This document shows positions 29,194-38,643 of a stretch of DNA of 64,000 nucleotides, piece by piece. A program made the position numbers and the translations under genes. Each line of letters starts with the position of its first letter. Positions within the stretch are counted from its first letter, which is position 1. This stretch comes from an uncultured Algibacter sp. (GTDB lineage: Bacteria; Bacteroidota; Bacteroidia; Flavobacteriales; Flavobacteriaceae), in NCBI GenBank assembly GCA_947499935.1, contig CANMQH010000003.1, positions 124,001-188,000 of the forward strand. Reading direction: 5' to 3'. Under the pieces are notes generated by a model. The model searched no databases. It was not told where the DNA came from and saw only the letters and a program-made list of their open reading frames with translations.

Positions 29194-30618
29194 ATGAACA
29201 CAATCATTATAAAAACCAAAATGTTGCTATATAGCTTACTTATTACAGGAAGCATTATGGGGCAACAAAAATTAACAAAAGTATCGCAATCTATTAAAGT
29301 AAATAAAGATATTATTATTAACTTAAACACAAGCCATTGCAATATTGTCATCGATACATGGAACAAAGATGTAGTAGATATTGAAGCTTTTATAGAGGCT
29401 GAACAATTAAGTAAAGAAGAACTTGAAAATGCTTTAAAATCTTGGGACTTAGATGTAGATGCGTCTAAAGATAATATTTCAATAAAAACTGATGGCGGAG
29501 CGTTTAAAACTTGGGCTTATAAAATTAATGGTCATGATAGTGACCATGAGATAGCATCTGCAGTTTTAAAAGAACTAAAGTATGATCTTGCCGATTTGCC
29601 TGAGATTATTATACAAAGTACAGATTTTGAAATCCCCGAACTGCCAGAATTACCAGAAATGCCTGAAATGCCAGAGTTACCTGAATTGCCTGAAGAGGCA
29701 AATCAACTTAAGTTTGATTATGAAGCTTATAAAAATGAAGGTGAATCGTACCTAAAAAAATATGCTGCAGAGTTTGAATTGTTATACGGAAAGGACTATG
29801 CAGATAAAATGAAAGCTTGGGGAGATACGTTTAGTAAGCAATGGGACGATAGTTATGGAAAAAAAATGGAAGCTTGGGGAAAACAGTTTGAAAAAAAATG
29901 GAATAATAGTGAGAAGCATGCCGAAAAAATAGAGGCTTTACAGGAGCGGTTAGAAAAAAAGATGGAAGCGCATCATGCTAAGATCAATGCTAAAGCCAAG
30001 AACAAACGGAAACATGCTCATAGTCTAGAAAATAATAAACAAGATGTAAAAAAGACAATTAAAATAAAATTGCCAAAAAAGGCGAAATTGAAAGTCAATG
30101 TAAGACATGGCGAGGTAGAATTTGCATCAAATGTAAATGATTTAAAAGCAGATTTATCGCATACCAAATTTACAGCATACAGCATTAATGGAAGTTCTAC
30201 TTCCATTAATGCGTCATATTCTCCAGTTTTTGTGACACATTGGAATCTAGGAGAACTCAATTTAAACTATGTAAAACATGCCAAAATAGAAAATGCAAAA
30301 GAACTTGTTTTAAACACGATATCATCTAATGTAGATATACTTAATATCATGGAGAATGCTATTATTAATAGCGATATTGGAGATTTAAGAATACTTAATA
30401 TAGATGAAGGGTTTAATAATCTTAATATAATTCTTCAAAACTCTAATGCCCAAATTGCACTACCAAAAACCAATTGTAATGTTTATTTTAAAGGAAGCTA
30501 TAGTAAATTGAATAAAAAAGCAACTTCGCAAAAAACCATACAACATTGCCCAAACGGTATAAACAATACCAAGAATATTATTATAAATACAAAATATAGT
30601 AATGTAACAATACGATAA
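29194..30618 (+). CDS. Exported DUF4097-like adhesin-type protein with PEL and AWG repeats
   Basis: Third gene of the sigma factor operon, 12 bases after the second. A signal peptide (ending IMGQQ) precedes a beta-rich segment (about 30-130). Seven tandem three-residue units (PEL or PEM, last one PEE) at 29635-29697 follow. A charged helical region (about 175-280) holds two copies of KM[KE]AWGxxFxKxWxxS (about 29803-29920). The C-terminal half (about 290-474) looks like a DUF4097/putative auto-transporter adhesin beta-helix. It probably acts in the envelope and may be the signal or an output of the sigma pathway. That role is inferred. Confidence 0.68.
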   Translation: MNTIIIKTKMLLYSLLITGSIMGQQKLTKVSQSIKVNKDIIINLNTSHCNIVIDTWNKDVVDIEAFIEAEQLSKEELENALKSWDLDVDASKDNISIKTDGGAFKTWAYKINGHDSDHEIASAVLKELKYDLADLPEIIIQSTDFEIPELPELPEMPEMPELPELPEEANQLKFDYEAYKNEGESYLKKYAAEFELLYGKDYADKMKAWGDTFSKQWDDSYGKKMEAWGKQFEKKWNNSEKHAEKIEALQERLEKKMEAHHAKINAKAKNKRKHAHSLENNKQDVKKTIKIKLPKKAKLKVNVRHGEVEFASNVNDLKADLSHTKFTAYSINGSSTSINASYSPVFVTHWNLGELNLNYVKHAKIENAKELVLNTISSNVDILNIMENAIINSDIGDLRILNIDEGFNNLNIILQNSNAQIALPKTNCNVYFKGSYSKLNKKATSQKTIQHCPNGINNTKNIIINTKYSNVTIR

Positions 30619-30619
30619 C

Positions 30620-31741
30620 TTACTCGTTATTTTTTCTAAACGTTTTTCTACGTTTATAAACTACAGGGTCAAAATGTTTCCATATTTGGTGTATGGCATG
30701 ATTGTCTTCTAACTCTGGAGTTCTAAAGCAGTTTTTTATTCCTTTTTCGGTAAATGTGTTATAATATTCATTAAATATTACGGCGTGTACACCTTTATTT
30801 TGATAATCTGGATGTATGCCTATCAAATAAAAAATAACATCTTTACTATGTTTCTTGTCGTGCATAATGTGTCTAAACCCAAACGGAAATAATTTACCTT
30901 TTATTTTTTGTAGGGCTCTAGAGAAAGCAGGCATAACAATAGCAAAGCCAACCATATTGTCGTTTTTATCTACTACAAATTTTATGTATTCTGGATTTAC
31001 AAAACTTATAAACTTCTTTTTAAAATAAGCTTTCTGTACATCGTTAATGGCTACAAAAGAGGATAGAGATGCATAACTTTCATTAAATAAATCAAACATT
31101 TTATCAACATAAGGCATAACCTCTTTAGTGGTTTTTAATTGTAATGCTTTTAACTGATATCGCTTTTTTATAATCTCTTGCGCTTTTGCAAAAAATTCTG
31201 GTTTTACATTTTTAAAAGGAAACTTACTTTCTGAATATGCTTTTTCAACCTTGTACTGAGCAGCTTGATAATGTTTTATATAATACGGGTGGTTGTACCA
31301 TGTTACCATAGGTGCAATAGAATCAAAACCTTCAGTCATTACACCAACCTTATCAAGATTAGAAAACCCTACAGGCCCTTCAGTATATTCTAATTTATGA
31401 GATTTTCCGATACTTTCAACTTGGTTTAGGAGTGCTTGAGATACCTCTAAATCATCAATAAAATCAAACCAGCCAAAACGCATTTTCTTTTGGTTTTGCG
31501 TTTTAACTTCCAACCAATTTATTATGGCTGCAATCCTACCAACAATTTCATCATTTTTGTATGCTAAAAATAATGTTGCTTCCGCATCATCAAAAACAGG
31601 ATTTTCGTCTTTATTAAATGTTTTTATTTCTTGACTTATAATAGGAGGAACCCAATATGGAGAATCTTTGTATAGCTTAAACGGAAACTTTACAAAGGCT
31701 TTTAGGTCTTTTTTGGTGGTTACTTCTTTTAATGTTATCAT
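30620..31741 (-). CDS. GNAT-fold N-acetyltransferase-like protein
   Basis: A 373-residue cytosolic protein. The N-terminal segment (FVKFPFKLYKDSPYWVPPIISQE) and the C-terminal acetyl-CoA-binding-like part (VIFYLIGIHPDYQNKGVHAVIFNEYY, about 310-335) match the family of large GNAT-like proteins common in Bacteroidota. The acetyl-CoA loop, normally Q/RxxGxG/A, reads QNKGVH and is therefore atypical. The acyl acceptor is unknown. It is cotranscribed with the outer-membrane protein gene 25 bases upstream, and its 3' end lies almost against the sigma operon's. Confidence 0.8.
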   Translation of the reverse strand: MITLKEVTTKKDLKAFVKFPFKLYKDSPYWVPPIISQEIKTFNKDENPVFDDAEATLFLAYKNDEIVGRIAAIINWLEVKTQNQKKMRFGWFDFIDDLEVSQALLNQVESIGKSHKLEYTEGPVGFSNLDKVGVMTEGFDSIAPMVTWYNHPYYIKHYQAAQYKVEKAYSESKFPFKNVKPEFFAKAQEIIKKRYQLKALQLKTTKEVMPYVDKMFDLFNESYASLSSFVAINDVQKAYFKKKFISFVNPEYIKFVVDKNDNMVGFAIVMPAFSRALQKIKGKLFPFGFRHIMHDKKHSKDVIFYLIGIHPDYQNKGVHAVIFNEYYNTFTEKGIKNCFRTPELEDNHAIHQIWKHFDPVVYKRRKTFRKNNE

Positions 31742-31765
31742 ATATACATCATAGTTTTTGGAGAT

Positions 31766-32797
31766 TTAATTGTCTTCAAAATCTACTTCTTTTTTCTTTC
31801 TTTTTTTAGACTTCTTTTCTTCATCCTCGCCATCACCTTTCTTTTTCTTGCCTTTTTTTCTAGAACGTCTTTTACCTTCTTCTTTGGCAGAATTTCCATT
31901 GTCAATATCCTTGTCTTTTATTTCTTTATCTTTATGGAAATCTAGTCGGTAAGATGCACCCAAATTTACACTAAAAACAGAAGGCGTATCTTTTGTATTA
32001 AATGTTAGTGCGGTATCCAGTTGAAAATCTTCACTTAATAAATAAGCGCCACCAAACCTAAATAAGTTATCAGCATAGAAATCACTTTGTATGCCCTGAG
32101 CTTCACCAAATATAACCCATTTAGGGTTGAATGAATGTGTAAGTGTTAAGATGTATTGAAAGTCTGATTGGTCTGAGCCAATTCTATCTTTAATTAAGTT
32201 CATAACAAATACCCAGCCTCCAGGAAAATTGTTTTGTGTAGCAATCATAACTTTAGGACTAAAACCCTCTATGCCAGTTGCCGTATAAGGATTGTCTTTA
32301 GAGTCAAAATTAGCGCCTAAATATACAGCTACAGCTGGAATTAAAGATTTCCATCTAAAACTATGGTTAGCTTTCCAACTATATAAATTAGGTTTTTCTT
32401 CTGCAGATTTTTTGTAAGGGTCGTACACTAAATATTTTGCGCCAAGCGTAATAAACCTAAAATTAGAGCGCTTATTTTCTGCAGAAAAATTTGCAGGAAA
32501 GGTTTGTGTGTCATTTTGGTAAGAACCTTCTATATTAATTTCTAATTCTTCTAATAGCAAACCGTATCTCGCTGCAAAATCTATTCCAAAGCCAGAGACT
32601 TCGTTAGAGACTACAGGGGTTCTTTTTTCCTTTATTATATAAGGTCCAACTTCAAGTTGAGCCACTTTAGTACCTACAGAAAAAGCACTTCTAGAAACAC
32701 CTGGTCTGTTAGAATTAATAACTTCTGTATACTGGGCAAAGCCTTTTGTGCTTAAAGCAATAAGAAAAAAGGCCAAGATAGATTTATGTAAATTCAT
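31766..32797 (-). CDS. Outer-membrane beta-barrel protein with highly charged C-terminal tail
   Basis: The signal peptide (ending GFAQ) is followed by a beta-barrel resembling the MetA-pathway phenol-degradation/transporter-like family (about residues 25-285; INSNRPGVSRSAFSVGTKVAQ, then alternating strands with AVYLGANFDS and GASYRLDF). After the last strand comes a tail of about 55 residues made almost entirely of K, R, E, D and G (about 290-343; KEEGKRRSRKKGKKKKGDG). The tail is unusual for an outer-membrane barrel and would lie in the periplasm if the barrel ends inside. Substrate unknown. Confidence 0.7.
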   Translation of the reverse strand: MNLHKSILAFFLIALSTKGFAQYTEVINSNRPGVSRSAFSVGTKVAQLEVGPYIIKEKRTPVVSNEVSGFGIDFAARYGLLLEELEINIEGSYQNDTQTFPANFSAENKRSNFRFITLGAKYLVYDPYKKSAEEKPNLYSWKANHSFRWKSLIPAVAVYLGANFDSKDNPYTATGIEGFSPKVMIATQNNFPGGWVFVMNLIKDRIGSDQSDFQYILTLTHSFNPKWVIFGEAQGIQSDFYADNLFRFGGAYLLSEDFQLDTALTFNTKDTPSVFSVNLGASYRLDFHKDKEIKDKDIDNGNSAKEEGKRRSRKKGKKKKGDGEDEEKKSKKRKKKEVDFEDN

Positions 32798-32907
32798 AAT
32801 CGTGGGGTTAAGTGTAGCTTTGATTATTTTTTATCAAAACCAGTTCAAATATAGATATTTTATAGTTTTTTTATCATTACTGAACGTTTTTTAAATGTTT
32901 AGAATTG

Positions 32908-32915
32908 TATTTTTG
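32908..32915 (+). promoter_or_regulatory. DUF4834 gene promoter -7 element (TATTTTTG)
   Basis: TAnnTTTG match 17 bases before the ATG at 32933. It lies in the divergent region opposite the outer-membrane protein gene. Confidence 0.5.
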
Positions 32916-32932
32916 TTAAAAATTATAGTTTT

Positions 32933-33214
32933 ATGTTACAATTTGCATCGGTAACGGGTTTAGTAAAAACCATTCTTATTATTCTTTTGGTTTATTTTGG
33001 ATTTAAAATTCTTGCCCGCTTGTTTGCGCCATTTTTAATAAAGTTTGTTGCTAAAAAAGCAGAGCAACGTTTTGGCGACCAATTTGGAGGGTTTCAACGT
33101 ACACAGCCTAACCAACGTAAAAAAGAAGGCGAAGTTACTATAGATAAAATACCAAAAACAAAATCGTCTAATAAAAACGTGGGTGATTATGTAGATTACG
33201 AAGAAATAGATTAA
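32933..33214 (+). CDS. DUF4834 family small membrane protein
   Basis: 93 residues with one N-terminal TM segment (about 10-38; VKTILIILLVYFGFKILARL), a basic juxtamembrane stretch, and a polar tail with QRKKEGEVTIDKIP. This layout matches DUF4834, a family restricted largely to Bacteroidota, of unknown function. Often found near yfhO-like genes, as here (from memory). A terminator-like hairpin separates it from the following yfhO gene. Confidence 0.75.
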   Translation: MLQFASVTGLVKTILIILLVYFGFKILARLFAPFLIKFVAKKAEQRFGDQFGGFQRTQPNQRKKEGEVTIDKIPKTKSSNKNVGDYVDYEEID

Positions 33215-33275
33215 TCGCTTAATTATAGATATACAAATTCAATAATATTCAATTTACTAATGTCATTTTGTACAG

Positions 33276-33318
33276 TTCTGAAAAATTATAACTACTTTTC
33301 AGAATCATTTTTTTTAAA
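33276..33318 (+). terminator. Terminator between the DUF4834 and yfhO-like genes
   Basis: 9-bp perfect stem TTCTGAAAA (33276-33284) with TTTTCAGAA (33296-33304) followed by TCATTTTTTTT. Confidence 0.8.
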
Positions 33319-33326
33319 ACTGTTTC

Positions 33327-35726
33327 ATGCCATTTTCAATTAAAAAAACATTCCCTCACATCCTTGTTTTAGTTGGGTTTATAGTAATTTCTTTAGCGTA
33401 TTTTAGTCCTGTTTTAAAAGGCAAAGCCATATACCAAAACGATATTGTACAATATATAGGTATGAGTAAGCAGCAAAAAGATTTTAAAGCTGCTACTGGA
33501 GAAGAAACATATTGGACTAATAGTGCTTTTGGAGGTATGCCTACCTATCAGTTAGGTGCCAAGTACCCGCACAATTATATTAAAAAATTAGATTTATCGT
33601 TGCGATTTCTACCCAGACCAGCAGATTATCTTTTTCTTTATTTATTGAGTTTTTATATCTTTTTATTAGTCTTAAAAGTAGATTATAAACTAGCCGCATT
33701 AGGTGCCTTAGCATTTGGCTTCTCTACATATCTTATTATAATTCTTGGTGTTGGCCATAACAGTAAAGCACATGCTATTGCATACATGCCATTAGTTTTA
33801 AGCGGTATTGTACTAACATTTAGGAAAAAATATATTGCGGGCTTTTTGCTAACAGCTGTAGCCATGGGGTTAGAGCTTGTGGCAAACCATTTTCAAATGA
33901 CGTATTATTTGATGCTTTTGGTTATTGTTCTAGGTATTGTGTATTTAGTAGATGCCTTTAAAAAACAGGTTTTACCTCATTATTTTAAATCTGTTGGTAT
34001 TTTGGTGGCTGCTGTTATACTATCTGTAGCCTTAAATGCAACAAATATTTTAGCAACTAATGAGTATGTTAAAGAAAGTAAACGTGGTAAAAGCGAACTT
34101 ACCATAAATCCAGATGGCTCTCCAAAAGAAGCAACCACAGGTTTAGATAGAGATTATATTACCCAGTTTAGTTATGGTATTGTTGAAACCTTTAATTTAT
34201 TCATTCCAAGATTTATGGGAGGCGGTAATAGCGAAAATATTGGTAAAGACTCTAAAACTTATAAGCTAACACGTTCTGAAGTTGCACCAATGTATTGGGG
34301 CGAGCAACCTATTGTAGAAGCACCTGCCTATGTAGGCGCTGTTGTTTTGTTTTTATTCGTATTTGCCTTATTTGTTATAAAAGGGCGATTAAAATGGTGG
34401 CTTGTTAGTGGTACACTATTATCTCTTTTATTGTCTTATGGCAAAAACTTAGGGTTTTTAACCGATTTTTTTATTGATTTTGTGCCTCTTTACAATAAGT
34501 TTAGAGCGGTAAGTTCTATACAAGTTATACTTGAATTATGTATACCTGCACTAGCTATATTTGGGTTGGTTAGACTATTTAATGATTTTGAAAATCGAGA
34601 ACAAAAACTAAAGGCTTTAAAATATGCTACAGCGATAACAGGAGGATTAGCACTTATTTTCTTGTTATTTAAATCGTCATTATTCAATTTTGTTGGTTTA
34701 AATGATGGGGTATACCGTGATAGCTATGGACAGGAATTTATTAATGCTATTAAAGCAGATAGGAAAACTATTTTCACTCAAGATACATTAAGAACATTAG
34801 TTTTAGTTTTATTATCAGCAGGAACCATATTTATGTTTTTGAAAGAAAAAATTAAAGAAAAATGGGTGATAGTTGCCTTTTGTGCGCTCATACTTTTCGA
34901 TTTGGTTGGTGTAGATAGGCGTTATGTAAATAATGATGATTTTGTTGCGGGAATAAAAATGAGTAAACCATTTCAAGCCAATGAAGTTGATAAGCAAATT
35001 TTAAAAGATAAAACGCATTTTAGAGTTTTCGATTTGGTTTCTGGACCATCCAAGCCATCTTATTTTTTTAATTCTTTAAATGGTTATAATGCTGCAGAAT
35101 TAAGACGTTATAGCGAGGTGTTTAGTTTTTATGTGTCTAGAAACAACATTAATGTACTTAGCATGCTAAATACCAAGTATATTATTGCACAAGATAAGGA
35201 AGGGGCTATTTTTCCTTATAAAAATGATGAAGCTAATGGTAATGCTTGGTTTGTAAAATCTGTAGTAAATGTTAAGTCTGCAAATAAAGAAATTGAACTT
35301 TTAGATAAGTTAGATAATAAACATAAAGCGATTTATACCTTGTCTAAAGATACTCAAAAGGCGGTAGGTAGTTACCCAGAATATAGTGTAGATTCGTTAG
35401 CTTCAATTCAGCTAAAAGAGGTTAAGCCTAATTATCTTAAATATGAATCTAACAACTCAAGTGCTGGTTTTTCTGTTTTTTCTGAGGTTTATTATGGTCA
35501 TGGTTGGAAAGCGTTTATAGATGGAAAAGATGCCAACCATGTGCGCGTAAATTATATTTTAAGAGGGATGGAAATCCCAAAAGGAAAGCATACTATAGAA
35601 TTTAAGTTTGACCCAGACGTTGTTAAAACAGGAAGCCGTATAGCATTGGCAAGTTCTGTTTTATTAGGTATATTATTACTTGGAGGCTTATTTTATGAAT
35701 TTAAAACCTATGATGCTTCAAAGTAA
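33327..35726 (+). CDS. YfhO-family polytopic membrane protein
   Basis: A 799-residue inner-membrane protein with about 12-13 TM segments over residues 8-540 and a large periplasmic C-terminal domain (about 545-770), ending in one more TM helix. It belongs to the YfhO family, related to GT-C-fold glycosyltransferases that transfer sugars from lipid carriers on the outer face. Bacillus YfhO decorates lipoteichoic acid; the substrate here is unknown. It overlaps the following GT4 gene by 32 bases and, with the flippase, likely forms a three-gene envelope glycan operon. Confidence 0.9.
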   Translation: MPFSIKKTFPHILVLVGFIVISLAYFSPVLKGKAIYQNDIVQYIGMSKQQKDFKAATGEETYWTNSAFGGMPTYQLGAKYPHNYIKKLDLSLRFLPRPADYLFLYLLSFYIFLLVLKVDYKLAALGALAFGFSTYLIIILGVGHNSKAHAIAYMPLVLSGIVLTFRKKYIAGFLLTAVAMGLELVANHFQMTYYLMLLVIVLGIVYLVDAFKKQVLPHYFKSVGILVAAVILSVALNATNILATNEYVKESKRGKSELTINPDGSPKEATTGLDRDYITQFSYGIVETFNLFIPRFMGGGNSENIGKDSKTYKLTRSEVAPMYWGEQPIVEAPAYVGAVVLFLFVFALFVIKGRLKWWLVSGTLLSLLLSYGKNLGFLTDFFIDFVPLYNKFRAVSSIQVILELCIPALAIFGLVRLFNDFENREQKLKALKYATAITGGLALIFLLFKSSLFNFVGLNDGVYRDSYGQEFINAIKADRKTIFTQDTLRTLVLVLLSAGTIFMFLKEKIKEKWVIVAFCALILFDLVGVDRRYVNNDDFVAGIKMSKPFQANEVDKQILKDKTHFRVFDLVSGPSKPSYFFNSLNGYNAAELRRYSEVFSFYVSRNNINVLSMLNTKYIIAQDKEGAIFPYKNDEANGNAWFVKSVVNVKSANKEIELLDKLDNKHKAIYTLSKDTQKAVGSYPEYSVDSLASIQLKEVKPNYLKYESNNSSAGFSVFSEVYYGHGWKAFIDGKDANHVRVNYILRGMEIPKGKHTIEFKFDPDVVKTGSRIALASSVLLGILLLGGLFYEFKTYDASK

Positions 35727-37035
35727 TGCGCTCCCTTTGGAGGAGAAAGCGCAAGATGGACTAAAAAAAGTCTTAATTATAGCCTATTATTGGCCTCCTG
35801 CGGGAGGACCTGGTGTACAGCGTTGGTTAAAGTTTGTAAAATATTTACCAGAATTTAATATTCATCCTATAGTTTTTATTCCAGAAAATGCGCATTATCC
35901 TTTAATTGATAAGGATTTATCCTTAGAAGTTTCAAAAGATATTACCATTTTAAAAGCACCTATTAACGAGCCTTATAAATGGGCAGGTTTGCTTTCAAAA
36001 AAATCCTCAAAAACAATAAGTAGAGGTATTATATCCGAAAATAAAAAGCAATCTATAATAGAAAAACTTATGCTTTTTGTACGCGGAAACTTTTTTATAC
36101 CCGATGCACGCATAGGTTGGGTAAAACCATCGGTTAAGCGATTGTCTCAATATATTGAAAAAGAGCATATAGAAACAATTATTACAACAGGTCCACCACA
36201 TAGTATGCATCTTATTGGTTTAAAACTTAAAACACAATTAGGTGTTAAATGGCTGGCCGATTTTAGAGACCCATGGACAACTATTGGTTACCATAAACAA
36301 TTAAAACTTACTCGTGCTTCTAAAGCTAAACATAAACGATTAGAGAACCAGGTGTTAAATACTGCTGATCAAATTATTGTTACCAGTTCGGTAACAAAGC
36401 ATGAGTTTAATAAATTAACGACCAAGCCTATTAATTTGATTACCAATGGCTATGATTATGAATCTTCTGAAACTGCACCTTTAGATTCAAAATTTACTTT
36501 GTCTCACATAGGTTCGTTGTTATCTAAGCGTAATCCCGAAATATTATGGCAAGCCCTTAGAGATTTAACCGAAACGCATAATGAATTTTCACAAGATTTT
36601 CAGCTCAATTTAGTTGGAGCTGTTAGTGACGATGTATTGCAGTCCATTACTAATTATAAATTAAGTAAATACTTAGATAATAAAGGTTACGTATCACATA
36701 AAGAGGCCATTGAATATCAAAGAAAATCTCAATTGTTATTATTAATTGAAATTGATTCTGAAGACACCAAATGTATTATACCCGGTAAACTTTTTGAGTA
36801 TATGATATCTAACAGGCCTATTATAGCTGTTGGTCCAATGGGGTCTGATGTTGAGCATATAATTAAAGAAACCAATACAGGGCATTATTTTGGTTATACC
36901 GATTACCAATCGTTAAAAAGCACTATTTTAGAACACTATAAAGCATATAAATCGGGAACACTTAAAACTCATCCTGTGGGTTTAGAAAAATATCATAGAA
37001 AATCACTTACTCATTCATTATCTAAATTACTATAA
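35695..37035 (+). CDS. Family 4 (GT-B) glycosyltransferase
   Basis: About 446 residues of a GT-B fold. The N-terminal acceptor domain begins VLIIAYYWPPAGGPGVQRW, and the nucleotide-sugar-binding half contains SHIGSLLSKRNPEILWQAL and CIIPGKLFEYMISNRPI with the conserved Glu of the EX7E-like site. The start is uncertain: ATG at 35695 lies inside the yfhO gene, with further ATGs at 35710 and 35713. The upstream TTG at 35680 is unlikely. The stop overlaps the flippase ATG (TAATG). It probably assembles an envelope polysaccharide with its neighbours. Confidence 0.88.
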   Translation: MNLKPMMLQSNALPLEEKAQDGLKKVLIIAYYWPPAGGPGVQRWLKFVKYLPEFNIHPIVFIPENAHYPLIDKDLSLEVSKDITILKAPINEPYKWAGLLSKKSSKTISRGIISENKKQSIIEKLMLFVRGNFFIPDARIGWVKPSVKRLSQYIEKEHIETIITTGPPHSMHLIGLKLKTQLGVKWLADFRDPWTTIGYHKQLKLTRASKAKHKRLENQVLNTADQIIVTSSVTKHEFNKLTTKPINLITNGYDYESSETAPLDSKFTLSHIGSLLSKRNPEILWQALRDLTETHNEFSQDFQLNLVGAVSDDVLQSITNYKLSKYLDNKGYVSHKEAIEYQRKSQLLLLIEIDSEDTKCIIPGKLFEYMISNRPIIAVGPMGSDVEHIIKETNTGHYFGYTDYQSLKSTILEHYKAYKSGTLKTHPVGLEKYHRKSLTHSLSKLL

Positions 37036-38492
37036 TGGGCATAGTTGCTTCTCAGTCATTTAAAAATATAATTTTCACCTACTTAGGTTTTCTTATTGGT
37101 GCCATAAACACCTTGTTTTTGTATACTAAATTTTTAAGTGATAGCGATTATGGTTTGGTGGGTTATATACTCTCTTTAGCTCATGTAATCATGCCCTTAA
37201 TGGCTTTTGGAGCGCACAATACCTTGGTTAAGTTTTATACATCATATAAAACGCGGGTTTCATTACATAGTTTTTTAACATTGGTATTGCTTTTACCACT
37301 TGTTATGGCTATTCCGTTAAGTTTTATTTGTTATTCTTGTTATGATGTTATAGCTAATGCCTTATCTAAAACAAACCCAATAGTTAAACATTATTTATGG
37401 CATGGCATAATAACGGCTATAGCACTGGCTTATTTCGAAGTATTTTTTGCATGGGTAAAAGTACACATGAAAACCGTTTTTGGAAACTTTATGAAAGAGG
37501 TTTTTCATAGGGTAGGTGCTATGCTATTACTGGTATTATTGTATTTTGAATTGCTTAATGTAGAACAATTTATATTTTCTTTAGTGATTGTTTATGTTAT
37601 AAGAATGTTAGTTATGTGTGCTTATGCCTTTTCGGTTAAGCCGCCTGTTATTATTTTTAAGCATTTAAGTAATAAAGTAAATGTTTTAAAGTATGCTTTT
37701 TTAATGATTATAGCGGGATCTATAGCCTCCGTGTTATTAGAGGTAGATAAGGTTATGCTTGGCTATTATATACCCATTAAGCAAATTGCATATTATAACG
37801 TAGCCGTGTTTGTTACTGCTGTTATAGCTGTTCCGCAACGTTCTATGCATCAAATATTATTACCATTATCAGCGAAATACTTAAATGAAAAAGATTTTGA
37901 TGCTCTAGGTAATTTATATAAGCGTAGTGCCTTAAATTTATTTATAGTAAGTGGTCTTATTTTTTTATTAATTATTGGGAATATAAATGAGCTTTATCAT
38001 TTAATAGCTGAAGAATATCGAGTGGGCATATTTACTGTTTTAGTCATTGGTGCTACCAAACTTTATGATGCCTATTTAGGAAGTAATAATGCTATTTTGT
38101 TTAATAGTGACTATTATAGAATTGTCTTGCTTTTGGGCGTATTTTTAACCGTTTTAATGGTTGTTTTAAATGTGATATTTATACCTGTAATTGGTATAAA
38201 TGGCGCTGCATTAGCTACTTTTTTAGCTGTTTTTACATATAATACTATAAAACTTGTGTTTGTTTATAAAAAATTTAAGATTCATCCTTTTTCGTCGAAT
38301 ATCTTAAAAATAGCAGTTTTAATACTTTTAAGTATTGTATTGTTTTATTTCTGGGAATTCTCTTTTCATCCCATAATAAATATTGCATTAAAATCTATTT
38401 TAATAACATCACTTTTTGTTTTTGTGGTATACAAGTTTAATTTTTCGGAAGATATTTCGTTTCAAATAAAAAAGTATTTAAGAATTAAGTAA
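37035..38492 (+). CDS. Lipopolysaccharide/polysaccharide flippase-type protein (MOP superfamily)
   Basis: 485 residues with 12-14 TM segments, of the MOP flippase superfamily (Wzx/RfbX-like). ASQSFKNIIFTYLGFLIGAINT near the start and LYTKFLSDSDYGLVGYILS are typical N-terminal features. It would flip lipid-linked sugars across the inner membrane. It overlaps the GT4 stop by one base, the third gene of the yfhO operon. No Wzy-like polymerase is nearby. Confidence 0.9.
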   Translation: MGIVASQSFKNIIFTYLGFLIGAINTLFLYTKFLSDSDYGLVGYILSLAHVIMPLMAFGAHNTLVKFYTSYKTRVSLHSFLTLVLLLPLVMAIPLSFICYSCYDVIANALSKTNPIVKHYLWHGIITAIALAYFEVFFAWVKVHMKTVFGNFMKEVFHRVGAMLLLVLLYFELLNVEQFIFSLVIVYVIRMLVMCAYAFSVKPPVIIFKHLSNKVNVLKYAFLMIIAGSIASVLLEVDKVMLGYYIPIKQIAYYNVAVFVTAVIAVPQRSMHQILLPLSAKYLNEKDFDALGNLYKRSALNLFIVSGLIFLLIIGNINELYHLIAEEYRVGIFTVLVIGATKLYDAYLGSNNAILFNSDYYRIVLLLGVFLTVLMVVLNVIFIPVIGINGAALATFLAVFTYNTIKLVFVYKKFKIHPFSSNILKIAVLILLSIVLFYFWEFSFHPIINIALKSILITSLFVFVVYKFNFSEDISFQIKKYLRIK

Positions 38493-38576
38493 CTTAAATA
38501 TTCTTTCTTAAAGATGTTTTAATCAGTGCGCTTTGTTTAAAATGAATCAGAGTTAATTACTAAATATAGAAAAAGA

Positions 38577-38622
38577 AAAACCCCGCAAAGTCGCTTTGAG
38601 GCAAACATAATGCAGGGATTTT
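38577..38622 (-). terminator. Terminator after the Arg/Asn-rich protein gene
   Basis: Read on the minus strand, CCCTGCA pairs with TGCGGGG (one G-T wobble) around an inner AAAG/CTTT hairpin, followed by TTTTTCTTTTTC. It ends the minus-strand gene whose stop is at 38644. Confidence 0.75.
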
Positions 38623-38643
38623 CAAACTAACCAACCAAAGTTA

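Noticed and set aside
29635-29697. PEL repeat considered as a non-coding tandem repeat or a CRISPR-like array
   Set aside because: It is in frame inside a well-supported gene and has no spacer structure.
31770-31952. Plus-strand Ser/Phe/Leu-rich frame
   Set aside because: Mirror of the charged Lys/Glu tail of the outer-membrane protein gene on the minus strand.
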